From the NCBI RefSeq assembly GCF_023336935.1, contig NZ_JAMBLR010000001.1:186001-250000 (forward strand): a DNA stretch of 64,000 bases, written 5' to 3'. Positions 55,697 to 64,000 of the stretch are shown here, piece by piece. The notes under the pieces are model-generated. The model saw only the letters and a list, made by a program, of their open reading frames with translations. It had not been told where the DNA came from and searched no databases. Each line of letters begins with the position of its first letter. Position 1 is the stretch's first letter. This DNA comes from Phascolarctobacterium sp. ET69. Its GTDB lineage: Bacteria > Bacillota > Negativicutes > Acidaminococcales > Acidaminococcaceae. Made by a program: the position numbers and the translations under genes.

Positions 55697-56596
55697 TTGC
55701 TTAAAAGTATGACTGGTTTTGGCCGCGGCGAATATGAGGATGAAAAGTTTTCGGCAACGGTAGAAATGAAAACGGTAAATCACCGTTACAATGAAGTGGC
55801 TATCCGTTTGCCGCGCTTTTTAAATCCCCTGGAGGACAGGATACGCAAAACTATTTTGCGCAGTATTAACCGTGGGCGCATAGATGTATTTATCACAGCA
55901 GATTATGTAAATGACGGGCTCTGCACCGTTAAAGTGGACAGGCCTTTGGCAGCGGCGTACCATAACGCTTTGCAGGAAGTTGCCGAAGCTGCCGGTATCG
56001 GCGGCTGCAAGCTGGCCGAGCAGGCAGAAGTATTGTACCTTGCGCGCTGCCCGGACGTTATCAGCGTTAAAGAGGGCTTTTTTGACGTGGAAACCATTTG
56101 GCCGCAGCTTGAACAGGCTTTGCAGCAGGCTGTTAACAACCTTGTTGCCATGCGCGAAACGGAAGGCGGCAATATTTACGGCGATTTTATCAAGCGCGCC
56201 GCGCTGATTGAAGAAAAACTTTTGCAGATAGAAGCACGTTCGCCGCAGGTTGTGGAAGAATACCAGGAACGTTTGAGCGAACGCATTAACGACCTGCTTG
56301 AAAAATATAACCAGACTGTAGAGCCGGAACGTTTATTGCAGGAAGTTGCCATTTTTGCCGACCGTACAAGCATTACGGAAGAAATTGTAAGGCTGAAAAG
56401 CCACATCAAACAATTCCGCGAAATTATTAACCTTAATCAGCCGGTGGGCAGAAAGCTTGATTTTCTGGTGCAGGAATTTAACCGTGAAGCCAACACCATT
56501 GCTTCCAAGGCCAATGATTACACCATTGCCCAGCTGGTGGTAGACATTAAGGCAGAAATTGAAAAAATCAGGGAACAGATACAGAATATCGAATAA
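55697..56596 (+). CDS. yicC: YicC/YloC-family endoribonuclease
   Basis: 299-residue member of the YicC family, shown in other bacteria to be an endoribonuclease. The N-terminal [12 protein letters not shown] and [18 protein letters not shown], and the C-terminal [19 protein letters not shown] with [20 protein letters not shown], are diagnostic. Start is TTG after GCGGGAGG. It heads the conserved yicC-remA-gmk-rpoZ-coaBC unit with short gaps (14-25 bases). Confidence 0.93.
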   Translation: MLKSMTGFGRGEYEDEKFSATVEMKTVNHRYNEVAIRLPRFLNPLEDRIRKTILRSINRGRIDVFITADYVNDGLCTVKVDRPLAAAYHNALQEVAEAAGIGGCKLAEQAEVLYLARCPDVISVKEGFFDVETIWPQLEQALQQAVNNLVAMRETEGGNIYGDFIKRAALIEEKLLQIEARSPQVVEEYQERLSERINDLLEKYNQTVEPERLLQEVAIFADRTSITEEIVRLKSHIKQFREIINLNQPVGRKLDFLVQEFNREANTIASKANDYTIAQLVVDIKAEIEKIREQIQNIE

Positions 56597-56610
56597 AAGG
56601 AGGCTGCTTT

Positions 56611-56871
56611 ATGGATATTAAGCTTATTAACATAGGCTTTGGCAATATAGTTGCTGCCAACAGGATTATTTCTATTATCAGCCCGGAATCTGCGCCGATA
56701 AAAAGAATTATTCAGGAAGCGCGCGATAACGGCACGCTTATTGACGCAACTTACGGGCGCAGAACACGTGCGGTAATTGTTACTGACAGCGGCCACATTA
56801 TTTTGTCGGCCGTACAGCCGGAAACCGTTGCCAACAGGCTTGTACAGAGCGATGACGAAGATGAAGAATAA
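56611..56871 (+). CDS. remA: RemA (DUF370) DNA-binding regulator
   Basis: 86-residue protein with [20 protein letters not shown] and [20 protein letters not shown], the core of RemA, which in Bacillus forms a curved oligomer that wraps DNA and activates biofilm-matrix and osmoprotection genes. It ends in an acidic tail. Whether it regulates the polysaccharide cluster at 31-47 kb is an open idea only. AAAGGAGG precedes the ATG. Confidence 0.93.
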   Translation: MDIKLINIGFGNIVAANRIISIISPESAPIKRIIQEARDNGTLIDATYGRRTRAVIVTDSGHIILSAVQPETVANRLVQSDDEDEE

Positions 56872-56895
56872 CGGCTGAGCAGGGGAGGGCTTATT

Positions 56896-57516
56896 TTGAA
56901 ACCAAAAGGATTGCTGCTGGTTTTGTCGGGTCCGTCCGGCGCCGGTAAAGGTACAATCTGCCAGATGCTGCGTGAAAAGCTGCCGGATATTGGTTATTCG
57001 GTATCTGTAACAACCCGCGCTCCGCGCGAGGGCGAAGTTGACGGCGTAAGTTATTTTTTTAAAACTGTTGAAGAAGTTAAAGCCATGATTGCCGAGGGCG
57101 GCCTTCTGGAGTATGCCGAAGTATACGGCAACTATTACGGCACGCCGCGCGATTATGTTATGGATTTGCTTAATCAGGGCAAAGATGTAATTTTGGAAAT
57201 TGATATTCAGGGCGCTTTGCAGATTAAAAAGCGTTTCCCGGACGGTGTGTTTGTGTTTATTGTTCCGCCTTCTCTGGATGAGCTTTCTTCGCGTATTTAC
57301 AAACGCGGCACAGACAGCGAGGAGGTTATCAAAAAACGCCTTGCATCCGCCACGGGCGAGCTTGCTTACGCCAGTGAATATGACTATATTATAGTTAATG
57401 ACATTGCCGAAAGGGCCACGCAGAAAGTTTTGACCGTTATGGAAGCAGAACGTTACCGCGCCGCCCGTACATATTTTATTATTGACGAAATTTGCCATTG
57501 CAGAAAAGAGGAGTGA
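56896..57516 (+). CDS. gmk: Guanylate kinase
   Basis: ATP-dependent phosphorylation of GMP/dGMP. The 206 residues start LLLVLSGPSGAGKGTICQML (P-loop), then SVTTRAPREGEVDGVSYFF near 38, EYAEVYGNYYGTPRDYV near 72 and LEIDIQGALQIKKRFP near 98. Start TTG at 56896 after GGGGAGGG. Five bases separate its stop from rpoZ. Confidence 0.97.
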   Translation: MKPKGLLLVLSGPSGAGKGTICQMLREKLPDIGYSVSVTTRAPREGEVDGVSYFFKTVEEVKAMIAEGGLLEYAEVYGNYYGTPRDYVMDLLNQGKDVILEIDIQGALQIKKRFPDGVFVFIVPPSLDELSSRIYKRGTDSEEVIKKRLASATGELAYASEYDYIIVNDIAERATQKVLTVMEAERYRAARTYFIIDEICHCRKEE

Positions 57517-57521
57517 TTTTA

Positions 57522-57716
57522 ATGTCTATGGTAGATCCTTCCATCGATTATTTAACAGAAAAAGTTGACAGCAAATATACTCTGGCCATGCTGGCTGCCA
57601 AACGCGCACGCGAACTGACTGTGCCCGGGCAGAACCTTCCGGAAAAGGAAGTAAGCATTGCCTTGAAGGAAATTGCAAACGATACCATTACTTATGAGCG
57701 CAATCAGGGTAAATAA
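57522..57716 (+). CDS. rpoZ: RNA polymerase omega subunit
   Basis: 64-residue omega subunit that assists beta' folding. Seen: YLTEKVDSKYTLAMLAAKRA near residue 9 (key part SKYTLAMLAAKRARE) and EKEVSIALKEIANDTITYE. I chose the ATG at 57522, behind AGAGGAG; a frame from a TTG at 57492 overlaps gmk without homology. Confidence 0.95.
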   Translation: MSMVDPSIDYLTEKVDSKYTLAMLAAKRARELTVPGQNLPEKEVSIALKEIANDTITYERNQGK

Positions 57717-57730
57717 GGGAGGCGCCGGCC

Positions 57731-58930
57731 TTGTTGAAGGGTAAGAAAATTGTTTTAGGTGTAACAGGCGGCATTGCCGTTTATAAAGCCGTTGACCTGG
57801 TGAGCAAACTGCGCAAACAGGGTGCAGAAGTGCGTGTCGTTATGACGGAACATGCCCAGCAGTTTGTAACTCCGCTGACTTTTAAGGAAATCAGCGGCAA
57901 TAAAGTTGCTGTTTCCATGTGGAATGCCAATCAGGAATTTAACGTTGAACATATTGCCCTTGCCGATTGGGCCGACCTGTTTATGGTTGTGCCGGCAACG
58001 GCCAACATCATTGCCAAAATGGCATACGGCATTGCCGATGATTTGCTTTCGACAACGCTGCTTGCGGCACATTCACCGGTTATTGTGTGCCCTGCCATGA
58101 ATACGCATATGTATGAAAGTCCTGCCACGCAGGAAAATATTGCCAAAATTAAAAGCCGCGGCATTGTGGTGATGCCTCCGGCAAGCGGCGTACTGGCCTG
58201 CGGTGCCGTTGGTGCAGGGCGTTTGCCTGAACCTGCGGATATAGTTAATTTTGTGAAGGACTTTTTTGCAAAAACGGAAGGCGATATGCGCGGCCTTAAA
58301 GTTTTGGTAACTGCAGCCGGTACGCGTGAACCCATTGACCCGGTGCGTTATGTGGGCAACCGCAGCAGCGGCAAAATGGGTTATTCCATTGCACAGGCAG
58401 CGGCAGAACGCGGCGCAGAAGTAACCCTTGTTACAGGCCCCAGCGCGCTTACACCGCCGCCGAACATTAAAGTTGTAAATGTAGAAACAACGCAGCAGAT
58501 GATGGATGCGTGCCTTGCCGTTTACGACGGATGCGACATTGTTATCAAGGCGGCGGCCGTTGCCGATTACCGCCCGCATGATGTGGCAGCGCAGAAAATT
58601 AAAAAGAAAACCGATGATGCTTTAACGGTTGTAATGGATAAGAACCCGGATATTTTAAAAACGCTGGGTGAACGCAAAAAAGGGCAGTTTCTTGTTGGTT
58701 TTGCAGCAGAAACCCAGAACCTTATTGATAATGCCAAAGAAAAAGTTACCAAGAAAAACCTTGATATGATTGTTGCCAACGATGTAACAATGCAGGGAGC
58801 AGGCTTTGGCAGCGAAACCAATATCGTAAAACTGATTTTCCCGGACGGCAGCATTAAAGAACTGCCGCAGATGAGCAAGTACGACGTTGCGGAAGAACTT
58901 TTGAACACCGTTCTGCGCTTAAGGAAATAA
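57731..58930 (+). CDS. coaBC: CoaBC: phosphopantothenoylcysteine synthetase/decarboxylase
   Basis: Bifunctional enzyme of coenzyme A synthesis. The N-terminal CoaC half (residues 1-~185) has LGVTGGIAVYKAVDLVSKL, VVPATANIIAKMAYGIADDL and CPAMNTHMYESPATQENI; the C-terminal CoaB half (from ~190) has VTAAGTREPIDPVRYVGNRS and the KNPDILKTLGERKKGQFLVG block. Start TTG at 57731 after GGGAGGCG (a second TTG three bases on is equally possible). It ends the yicC unit; no separate terminator is obvious before the metK leader. Confidence 0.96.
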   Translation: MLKGKKIVLGVTGGIAVYKAVDLVSKLRKQGAEVRVVMTEHAQQFVTPLTFKEISGNKVAVSMWNANQEFNVEHIALADWADLFMVVPATANIIAKMAYGIADDLLSTTLLAAHSPVIVCPAMNTHMYESPATQENIAKIKSRGIVVMPPASGVLACGAVGAGRLPEPADIVNFVKDFFAKTEGDMRGLKVLVTAAGTREPIDPVRYVGNRSSGKMGYSIAQAAAERGAEVTLVTGPSALTPPPNIKVVNVETTQQMMDACLAVYDGCDIVIKAAAVADYRPHDVAAQKIKKKTDDALTVVMDKNPDILKTLGERKKGQFLVGFAAETQNLIDNAKEKVTKKNLDMIVANDVTMQGAGFGSETNIVKLIFPDGSIKELPQMSKYDVAEELLNTVLRLRK

Positions 58931-58933
58931 TTG

Positions 58934-58962
58934 TTGCCTTTTTTACATAAATTGGATATAAT
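58934..58962 (+). promoter_or_regulatory. Promoter of the metK leader
   Basis: TTGCCT (58934-58939), 17 bases, TATAAT (58957-58962), so transcription would start about 12 bases before the riboswitch. Confidence 0.75.
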
Positions 58963-58981
58963 ATCATAGTAACTTAATATT

Positions 58982-59082
58982 ACTCATCAAGAGCTGGTGG
59001 AGGGATTGGCCCAATGAAACCGCAGCAACCATTGCATTAATGCAAACGGTGCTAAGTCCTGCGAGTTAATCGAGAGATGAGA
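58982..59082 (+). promoter_or_regulatory. SAM-I (S-box) riboswitch
   Basis: Canonical S-box: P1 strand CTCATC (58983-58988), AAGAGCTGGTGGAGGGAT, GGCCCAATGAAACCGCAGCAACC, an AT-rich P3 hairpin, CGGTGCTAAGTCCTGC, and closing GAGAGATGAG (P1 strand GATGAG, 59076-59081). It senses S-adenosylmethionine and with the following terminator would shut off metK when SAM is plentiful. Confidence 0.95.
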
Positions 59083-59100
59083 ATGTCGGTACAATCAGCG

Positions 59101-59125
59101 GCGCTCTCACAGAGGGCGCTTTTTT
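59101..59125 (+). terminator. Riboswitch-controlled terminator of metK
   Basis: GCGCTCT (59101-59107) pairs with AGGGCGC (59113-59119), one wobble, followed by T6, 22 bases before metK. Confidence 0.85.
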
Positions 59126-59146
59126 ATTTACATAAGGAGGAACAGA

Positions 59147-60325
59147 ATGAGAAAATTATTTACTTCCGAATCTGTTACGGAAGGGCATCCTGATAAAATT
59201 GCCGATCAGATTTCTGATGCTGTGCTTGATGCTATTCTGGCAGAGGACCCGCATGGCCGTGTTGCCTGCGAAACCGTAGTTGCAACCGGGCAGATTCATG
59301 TTGTCGGCGAAATTTCTACGAGCTGCTATGTTGATATTCCTAAAATCGCGCGCGAAACCGTTATCAATATCGGTTATGACCGTGCTAAATATGGCTTTGA
59401 CGGCAACACCTGCGGCGTTTTGATTTCCATTGACGAACAGTCGCCGGATATTGCGCTTGGCGTTGATAAATCTCTGGAAGCAAAAGAAGGCAAGGCCGAT
59501 GAAAACGAAGTAGGCGCCGGTGACCAGGGCATGATGTTCGGTTATGCCACTAACGAAACCCCGGAATACATGCCGCTGCCTGTTTCTTTGGCACATAAAC
59601 TTTCCCGCCGCCTTGCAGAAGTGCGCAAAACCGGCGTTCTGCCTTACCTGCGCCCGGACGGAAAAACCCAGGTAACCGTTGAATATGACGACGGCAAACC
59701 TGTACGCATTGATACGATTGTTATTTCCACGCAGCATGCTCCGGAAATTGCTCTGGAACAAATCCGCCGCGATATTATGGAATTTGTTGTAAAACCGGTT
59801 GTACCGGCAGAAATGCTTGATGACGAAACCAAATATTACATCAACCCGACCGGCCGTTTCGTTATCGGCGGCCCGCAGGGCGACAGCGGCCTTACCGGAC
59901 GTAAAATTATAGTTGATACTTACGGCGGCATGGCCCGTCACGGCGGCGGTGCTTTCTCCGGCAAAGACCCCACGAAAGTAGACCGCAGCGCAGCTTACGC
60001 AGCACGTTATGTAGCTAAAAACGTTGTTGCCGCAGGCCTTGCCGATAAATGCGAAATTCAGCTTGCTTATGCAATTGGCGTTGCACAGCCTGTTTCCGTT
60101 TTGGTAGATACTTTCGGCACCGGCAAAATTGACGACGACAAAATTGCCGAACTTATTAAAAAGAACTTCTCTCTCAGCCCGTCCGGCATTATTAAAACGC
60201 TGGATTTGCTGCGCCCGATTTACAAGCAGACTGCTGCTTACGGGCATTTTGGCCGTACCGATGTAGACCTGCCGTGGGAGCATACCGATAAGGCAGAAAC
60301 TTTAAGAAAACAGGTCGGACTGTAA
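59147..60325 (+). CDS. metK: S-adenosylmethionine synthetase
   Basis: Makes SAM from methionine and ATP. The 392 residues show [19 protein letters not shown] near residue 5, [19 protein letters not shown] near 122 and the phosphate loop [20 protein letters not shown] near 265. The length is normal. The ATG follows AAGGAGGAA. Transcription is governed by the SAM-I riboswitch in front, making a feedback loop, and it ends at the hairpin at 60350. Confidence 0.98.
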   Translation: MRKLFTSESVTEGHPDKIADQISDAVLDAILAEDPHGRVACETVVATGQIHVVGEISTSCYVDIPKIARETVINIGYDRAKYGFDGNTCGVLISIDEQSPDIALGVDKSLEAKEGKADENEVGAGDQGMMFGYATNETPEYMPLPVSLAHKLSRRLAEVRKTGVLPYLRPDGKTQVTVEYDDGKPVRIDTIVISTQHAPEIALEQIRRDIMEFVVKPVVPAEMLDDETKYYINPTGRFVIGGPQGDSGLTGRKIIVDTYGGMARHGGGAFSGKDPTKVDRSAAYAARYVAKNVVAAGLADKCEIQLAYAIGVAQPVSVLVDTFGTGKIDDDKIAELIKKNFSLSPSGIIKTLDLLRPIYKQTAAYGHFGRTDVDLPWEHTDKAETLRKQVGL

Positions 60326-60349
60326 AATTTAAAATTTTAAACTGTTTTG

Positions 60350-60392
60350 AACTGCACCCCAAAAGTTAGACTTTAGGAGGTGCAGTTTTTTT
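60350..60392 (+). terminator. Terminator of metK; hairpin family copy 3
   Basis: AACTGCACC (60350-60358) pairs with GGTGCAGTT (60379-60387), with inner CCAAAAG/CTTTAGG, followed by T7. The sequence AACTGCACCCCAAAAGTTAGAC looks like an IS3-type end (recalled) and recurs in variant form at 46982 and 53773. Confidence 0.85.
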
Positions 60393-60452
60393 ATTAAAGT
60401 ATTTGTCAGGATATGGTAAAATAAATAGGTAAAGTTTTAGTTGGAGTTTTGT

Positions 60453-62705
60453 ATGAGATACGTTAACGTAGCAATAAATTTACCTGTTAAAAATTTGTTT
60501 AAGCAGTTTACCTACGCTTTGCCGGCGCAGTTTGGCTATATAGGCGCAGGCTGGCGTGTAATTGTGCCTTTTGCGCGGCAGACAACGGAAGGCTTTGTTG
60601 TTGGCGAAGCGGGCAGCGATTTGCCGGAGCCTGAAAAATATAAAGAGGTTCAGGCCGTTATAGGCACTGAGCCGTGGTTTGACGGTGAAATGCTGGAAGC
60701 AGCCCGCTGGCTTGCAGAATATTATATGTGCCCGCTGGCAGAAGCAATGCGCCTTTTTATTCCCGGCAAAAGCAGTATAAAGCGCCATGCTGTTTATGAT
60801 GAAAACGGCAGGCTTTTATATTACGAACTGGAAAACCGCCTGAAAGAAAAAATGCAGTATTGTTATGCCATAACGGAAAGCGGCAGTGTGGCGCTGGCGG
60901 AAGGCTGCAGCCGCGCTAAGGCGCAGATGGCGGCGCTGCAAATTATGGCGCAGGCAGAACGTGAGCTGAGTGCAAAGGAGCTGGAAGCAGCAGGTGTAAG
61001 TGCTGCTGTTTTGCGTACCCTGCTGCAAAAGGAGTGGTGCAGCCGCAGAGAGCAGCGCGTTTTGCGCAACAGCTATGCCGGTAATAACACTTTAAAACAA
61101 AGTTTTGATTTAACGGAAGAACAGGTACAGGCTGTTAATGCCGTAAGCAAAGCAATTACAGAAAAACGGCAGGAAACTTTTTTATTGCAGGGCGTAACAG
61201 GCAGCGGCAAAACGGAAGTATACCTTAATTTAACGGCGAAAGCGCTTGCAAAAGGACGCCAGGTACTGGTACTTGTGCCGGAAATTGCCCTTACGGCGCA
61301 GATAGTAAAGCGTTTTCAAAGCTGGTTTAAAGGCTGCATTGCCGTTGTGCACAGCAAACTATCGGCAAGTGAAAGGGCAGACGTTTTTTATAAAATACGC
61401 AATAATGAAGCGCAGATTTTAATTGGCGTGCGTTCGGCTGTTTTTGCGCCTTTTACAAATTTAGGCCTTGTTATTATTGACGAAGAACACGACCAGAGCT
61501 ACAAACAGGAAGAAAGACCATGCTATCATGCCCGTGAAGTAGCACTGCACAGGGCGGAATATTTTGATATACCGGTAGTTTTAGGCAGCGCAACGCCGTC
61601 GATAGAGAGTTATTATGACGCCATAATGAAGCGGTTTAAACATCTGCGTTTAACTGGCCGCCCAAACGGCCAGCCGCTGCCAAAGGTACAAATTGTTGAT
61701 ATGCGCAAAGAATTGCAGAAAAGAAATTTTTCGGTGCTGTCACGCGCTTTGCAGCAGGAGCTTGTGCGTACTGCTGCGGCAGGAGAGCAGGCAATCGTGC
61801 TTTTAAACCGCCGCGGTTATTCAACTTTTGTTATGTGCCGTGACTGCGGTGAAACCATTATGTGCCCGCATTGCGCCGTGGCTTTGGTTTACCATGAAGA
61901 AGGAAAAGCCATGCGCTGCCATTACTGCGGCAACACCATGCCTGTGCCGGAAGAATGCCCCAGATGCCACAGCAGGCGCATAAAATTCTTCGGCACCGGC
62001 ACGCAAAAAGCAGAGGCACAGATTGCGGCGCTTCCGGAAGTAAAAGTTTTGCGTATGGACCAGGATTCCACGCTGCGCAAATTTGCACATGAAGAAATTT
62101 TAAACGCTTTTTCAAGCGGCAGGTATAATGTGCTGATTGGTACGCAGATGGTTGCCAAAGGGCACGACATACCCAATGTTACGCTTGTCGGCGTGCTTTC
62201 GGCAGATTCCATGCTGAACATGCCGGATTTCCGTGCTTACGAAAGAGCGTTTTCGCTGCTTACACAGGCCGCAGGGCGTGCTGGGCGCGGCGATAAGCCG
62301 GGGCATGTAATTTTGCAGGTGTACGATGCGGATAACCGGACTGTCCATCTTGCGGCGGCACAGGATTACGATACCTTTGCGGAAGAAGAACTGCTGCGGC
62401 GTAAGGAACTTAACTATCCGCCTTATGCGGCGTTTTTAAAGATAACCGTATGGGATAAAAAGGAAGAACGCGCCAACGGAACGGCTAAGGAAATAGCTGA
62501 TTTTCTGGAGCGGCAGGCAAAAAATACGGATGCGGAAGTATTCGGCCCGTTTGCCGGCATTATTGGCAAGGTGCGCGATTTATACCGAGTTAACGTGCTG
62601 GTAAAAAGCACACAGATAAATATATTTAAAACAGCATTATGGCAGTCGCCGTACCGTGACATGAAAAATGTTTATTTTGACGTTGACCCGTTTAATGTGC
62701 TGTAA
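60453..62705 (+). CDS. priA: Primosomal replication protein N' (helicase PriA)
   Basis: Restarts stalled replication forks by loading the primosome. The 750-residue protein has the N-terminal 3'-end-binding domain, Walker A LLQGVTGSGKTEVYLNL near 248, motif II VIIDEEHDQSYKQE near 342, ATPSIESYY near 380, the zinc clusters CRDCGETIMCPHC and CHYCGNTMPVPEECPRC near 465-510, and ILIGTQMVAKGHDIPNVTLV-type motif (IGTQMVAKGHDIPNV) near 560. I chose the ATG at 60453; a TTG at 60441 lies in the TTGGAG ribosome-binding site. Confidence 0.97.
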   Translation: MRYVNVAINLPVKNLFKQFTYALPAQFGYIGAGWRVIVPFARQTTEGFVVGEAGSDLPEPEKYKEVQAVIGTEPWFDGEMLEAARWLAEYYMCPLAEAMRLFIPGKSSIKRHAVYDENGRLLYYELENRLKEKMQYCYAITESGSVALAEGCSRAKAQMAALQIMAQAERELSAKELEAAGVSAAVLRTLLQKEWCSRREQRVLRNSYAGNNTLKQSFDLTEEQVQAVNAVSKAITEKRQETFLLQGVTGSGKTEVYLNLTAKALAKGRQVLVLVPEIALTAQIVKRFQSWFKGCIAVVHSKLSASERADVFYKIRNNEAQILIGVRSAVFAPFTNLGLVIIDEEHDQSYKQEERPCYHAREVALHRAEYFDIPVVLGSATPSIESYYDAIMKRFKHLRLTGRPNGQPLPKVQIVDMRKELQKRNFSVLSRALQQELVRTAAAGEQAIVLLNRRGYSTFVMCRDCGETIMCPHCAVALVYHEEGKAMRCHYCGNTMPVPEECPRCHSRRIKFFGTGTQKAEAQIAALPEVKVLRMDQDSTLRKFAHEEILNAFSSGRYNVLIGTQMVAKGHDIPNVTLVGVLSADSMLNMPDFRAYERAFSLLTQAAGRAGRGDKPGHVILQVYDADNRTVHLAAAQDYDTFAEEELLRRKELNYPPYAAFLKITVWDKKEERANGTAKEIADFLERQAKNTDAEVFGPFAGIIGKVRDLYRVNVLVKSTQINIFKTALWQSPYRDMKNVYFDVDPFNVL

Positions 62706-62707
62706 AA

Positions 62708-62737
62708 TTGCCTGTATAACATTTTTTGTGATATAAT
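62708..62737 (+). promoter_or_regulatory. Promoter of def-fmt
   Basis: TTGCCT (62708-62713), 18 bases, TATAAT (62732-62737), with a TG one base before the -10 (extended -10). Confidence 0.7.
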
Positions 62738-62770
62738 AATTATTATGAGAGCGAATTTTAGGAGGATAAT

Positions 62771-63241
62771 GTGAGTAAATTAAAAATACTTGTTGCCGGA
62801 GACCCTGTGCTGCGCCAGAAAGCACAGGAAGTTGAACGCATGGATAAAAAAACTCTGCGTCTTTTGGACGATATGGCAGAAACCATGTATGCCGCTAACG
62901 GTGTCGGGCTTGCGGCGCCGCAGATTGGCGTTTTAAAACGCATTGTTGTTATTGACGTCGGTGAAGGGCTGATTGAGCTTATTAACCCTGTTATTACTTA
63001 CCGTGAAGGTTCTGCCGTTGGACCAGAAGGCTGTCTCTCCGTGCCTGATTACGAAGGCGAAGTGGAACGTGCGGAAATTGTGCATTGCGAATATTATGAC
63101 CGTAAAGGGCGTAAAATACTTATTAAGGCAGACGGGCTTCTGGCAGTTTGCATTCAGCACGAACTCGACCATTTGGACGGAGTGCTGTTTATAGACAAGG
63201 CTAAAGTGCTGATGCCGAAGGATTTTGACGGGGAGCAGTAA
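62771..63241 (+). CDS. def: Peptide deformylase
   Basis: Iron/zinc hydrolase that removes the N-formyl group from nascent proteins. The 156 residues carry all three motifs: GVGLAAPQIG near 43, EGCLSVPDYEGE near 87 (metal Cys) and QHELDHLDGVLF near 128 (HExxH). GTG start after AGGAGG. It is the first gene of def-fmt and its stop overlaps the fmt start by one base. Confidence 0.97.
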   Translation: MSKLKILVAGDPVLRQKAQEVERMDKKTLRLLDDMAETMYAANGVGLAAPQIGVLKRIVVIDVGEGLIELINPVITYREGSAVGPEGCLSVPDYEGEVERAEIVHCEYYDRKGRKILIKADGLLAVCIQHELDHLDGVLFIDKAKVLMPKDFDGEQ

Positions 63242-64000
63242 TGATGCGTATTGTATTTATGGGAACCCCTGATTTTGCCGTTGCCAGTTTAAAGGCACTG
63301 GCAGAGCAGGGTACAGATGAAATAGTTGGTGTATTTACACAGCCTGACAGGCCCAAAGGACGCGGGCAGAAAATGCTTATGACGCCGGTAAAAGAATATG
63401 CGCTTGAACGTGGTTACGAAGTTTACCAGCCTCAGCGCGTAAAAACGCCGGAAGTTATTGAACTTTTACGCGGCCTTGCGCCTGACTTAATTGTAGTAGC
63501 TGCCTTTGGCCAGTTTTTGCCGAAAGAAATTCTGGAAATGCCGAAGTACGGCTGTATAAACGTGCATGCTTCGCTTTTGCCTAAATACCGCGGGGCTGCA
63601 CCGATACATTATGTAATTTTAAACGGCGAAACCAAAAGCGGCGTAACAATTATGCAGATGGATATCGGTATGGATACCGGCGATATGCTTGCAAAAGCGG
63701 AAGTTGAAATTACGCCGGAAATGACCATGGGTGAACTGCATGACAGTTTAAGGGAAATTGGCGGCAAACTGCTGCTTGAAACCGTTGAAAAAATAAAACG
63801 CGGCGAAATTACGCCCGTTAAGCAAAATGATGCTGAAGCAACTTACGCGCATTTGCTTACGCGAGATATGGAAGCCATTGACTGGAACCTGCCTGCGGCG
63901 GAGATTCATAATAAAATACGTGCCTTTAATCCTGCGCCGGGTGCGTTTACGAATTTGCCCGGCGGCAAAAAACTTAAAATATGGCGTGCGGAAGTTGCCA
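63241..64000 (+). CDS. fmt: Methionyl-tRNA formyltransferase, 3'-truncated by the window
   Basis: Formylates initiator Met-tRNA using 10-formyl-tetrahydrofolate. The frame is open to the window end (about 253 of ~310 residues). Seen: MRIVFMGTPDFAVASLKAL at the start, FTQPDRPKGRGQKM near 36, INVHASLLPKYRGAAPIHY near 106 with the Asn-His pair, and QMDIGMDTGDML near 140 with the catalytic Asp. Two adjacent ATGs (63241 and 63244) are both possible; the family usually starts at the second. Overlap with def implies coupled translation. Confidence 0.95.
   Translation, partial: MMRIVFMGTPDFAVASLKALAEQGTDEIVGVFTQPDRPKGRGQKMLMTPVKEYALERGYEVYQPQRVKTPEVIELLRGLAPDLIVVAAFGQFLPKEILEMPKYGCINVHASLLPKYRGAAPIHYVILNGETKSGVTIMQMDIGMDTGDMLAKAEVEITPEMTMGELHDSLREIGGKLLLETVEKIKRGEITPVKQNDAEATYAHLLTRDMEAIDWNLPAAEIHNKIRAFNPAPGAFTNLPGGKKLKIWRAEVA

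Noticed and set aside
56518-57498. A 326-codon minus-strand frame over the yicC end, remA and gmk
   Set aside because: It covers three well-supported genes with proper spacing and has no homology of its own.
59156-60283. A 375-codon open frame on the minus strand inside metK
   Set aside because: It is antisense to a fully conserved MetK, has no ribosome-binding site or family motif, and similar long antisense frames occur inside pnp, rpsA and rluD, which is a codon-bias effect.

Overview
The window looks like a chromosomal stretch of a diderm Firmicute of the Negativicutes, most likely the Acidaminococcaceae/Phascolarctobacterium-Acidaminococcus side (inference, not proven). Gene order and regulators are Firmicute-type: dprA-topA-trmFO-xerC-codY, cmk-plsC-ispH/S1, yicC-remA-gmk-rpoZ-coaBC, CodY, RemA, PyrR, RqcH, and a SAM-I riboswitch before metK. 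An outer membrane is implied by a secretin with a PilP-like partner and by a dTDP-rhamnose/O-antigen-like cluster. An [FeFe] hydrogenase, HydF and a butyryl-CoA-dehydrogenase-like enzyme suggest an anaerobic fermenter.

Layout. 1-6.5 kb: the end of an acyl-CoA dehydrogenase gene, lspA-rluD-pyrR-LUD protein, two tRNAs (Gln CTG, Glu CTC), then hydF and nicotinate phosphoribosyltransferase on the minus strand. 6.6-14.3 kb: a GT28 lipid glycosyltransferase, then dprA-topA-trmFO-xerC-codY with no hslVU. 14.3-23.5 kb: a crotonase, a site-2-type protease, scpA-scpB-rluB, a BaiN-like flavoprotein, cmk-plsC, an IspH-ribosomal S1 fusion, and type 2 IPP isomerase. 23.5-31.3 kb: rpmB (minus), recG, a VTT membrane protein, a hydrogenase with a C-terminal rubredoxin, pnp and dut. 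31.5-47 kb: a surface-polysaccharide cluster. 47-55.6 kb: an unrecognised secreted protein, an RlmD-like methyltransferase, divergent pilus genes (secretin and PilP-like on minus; PilB- and PilT-like on plus), and rqcH. 55.6-64 kb: yicC-remA-gmk-rpoZ-coaBC, SAM riboswitch-metK, priA, def and the start of fmt, which runs off the window.

The polysaccharide cluster is the main accessory region. A WbaP-like phosphoglycosyltransferase opens it. RmlA, C, D and B make dTDP-rhamnose. FdtA- and FdtB-like enzymes would branch from the RmlA/RmlB product to a dTDP-3-amino-3,6-dideoxyhexose. Four glycosyltransferases, a membrane acyltransferase and a Wzx flippase follow. A small operon, GNAT acyltransferase - acyl carrier protein - compact adenylate-forming ligase - FabG-like reductase, could build an unusual acyl group and place it on the amino sugar; this is the best candidate for an undescribed system here. 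Most of these genes are visibly much more AT-rich than the housekeeping genes and than rmlA/rmlB, which suggests cassette exchange. Two neighbouring genes in it (the fdtB-like aminotransferase and the acyltransferase) are broken by single-base frameshifts at homopolymer runs, the second inside a perfect 12-bp inverted repeat.

No intergenic gap exceeds about 300 bases; the larger ones hold tRNAs, terminators, promoters, the riboswitch or small hairpins, as listed. I saw no CRISPR array, rRNA, prophage or intact insertion sequence.
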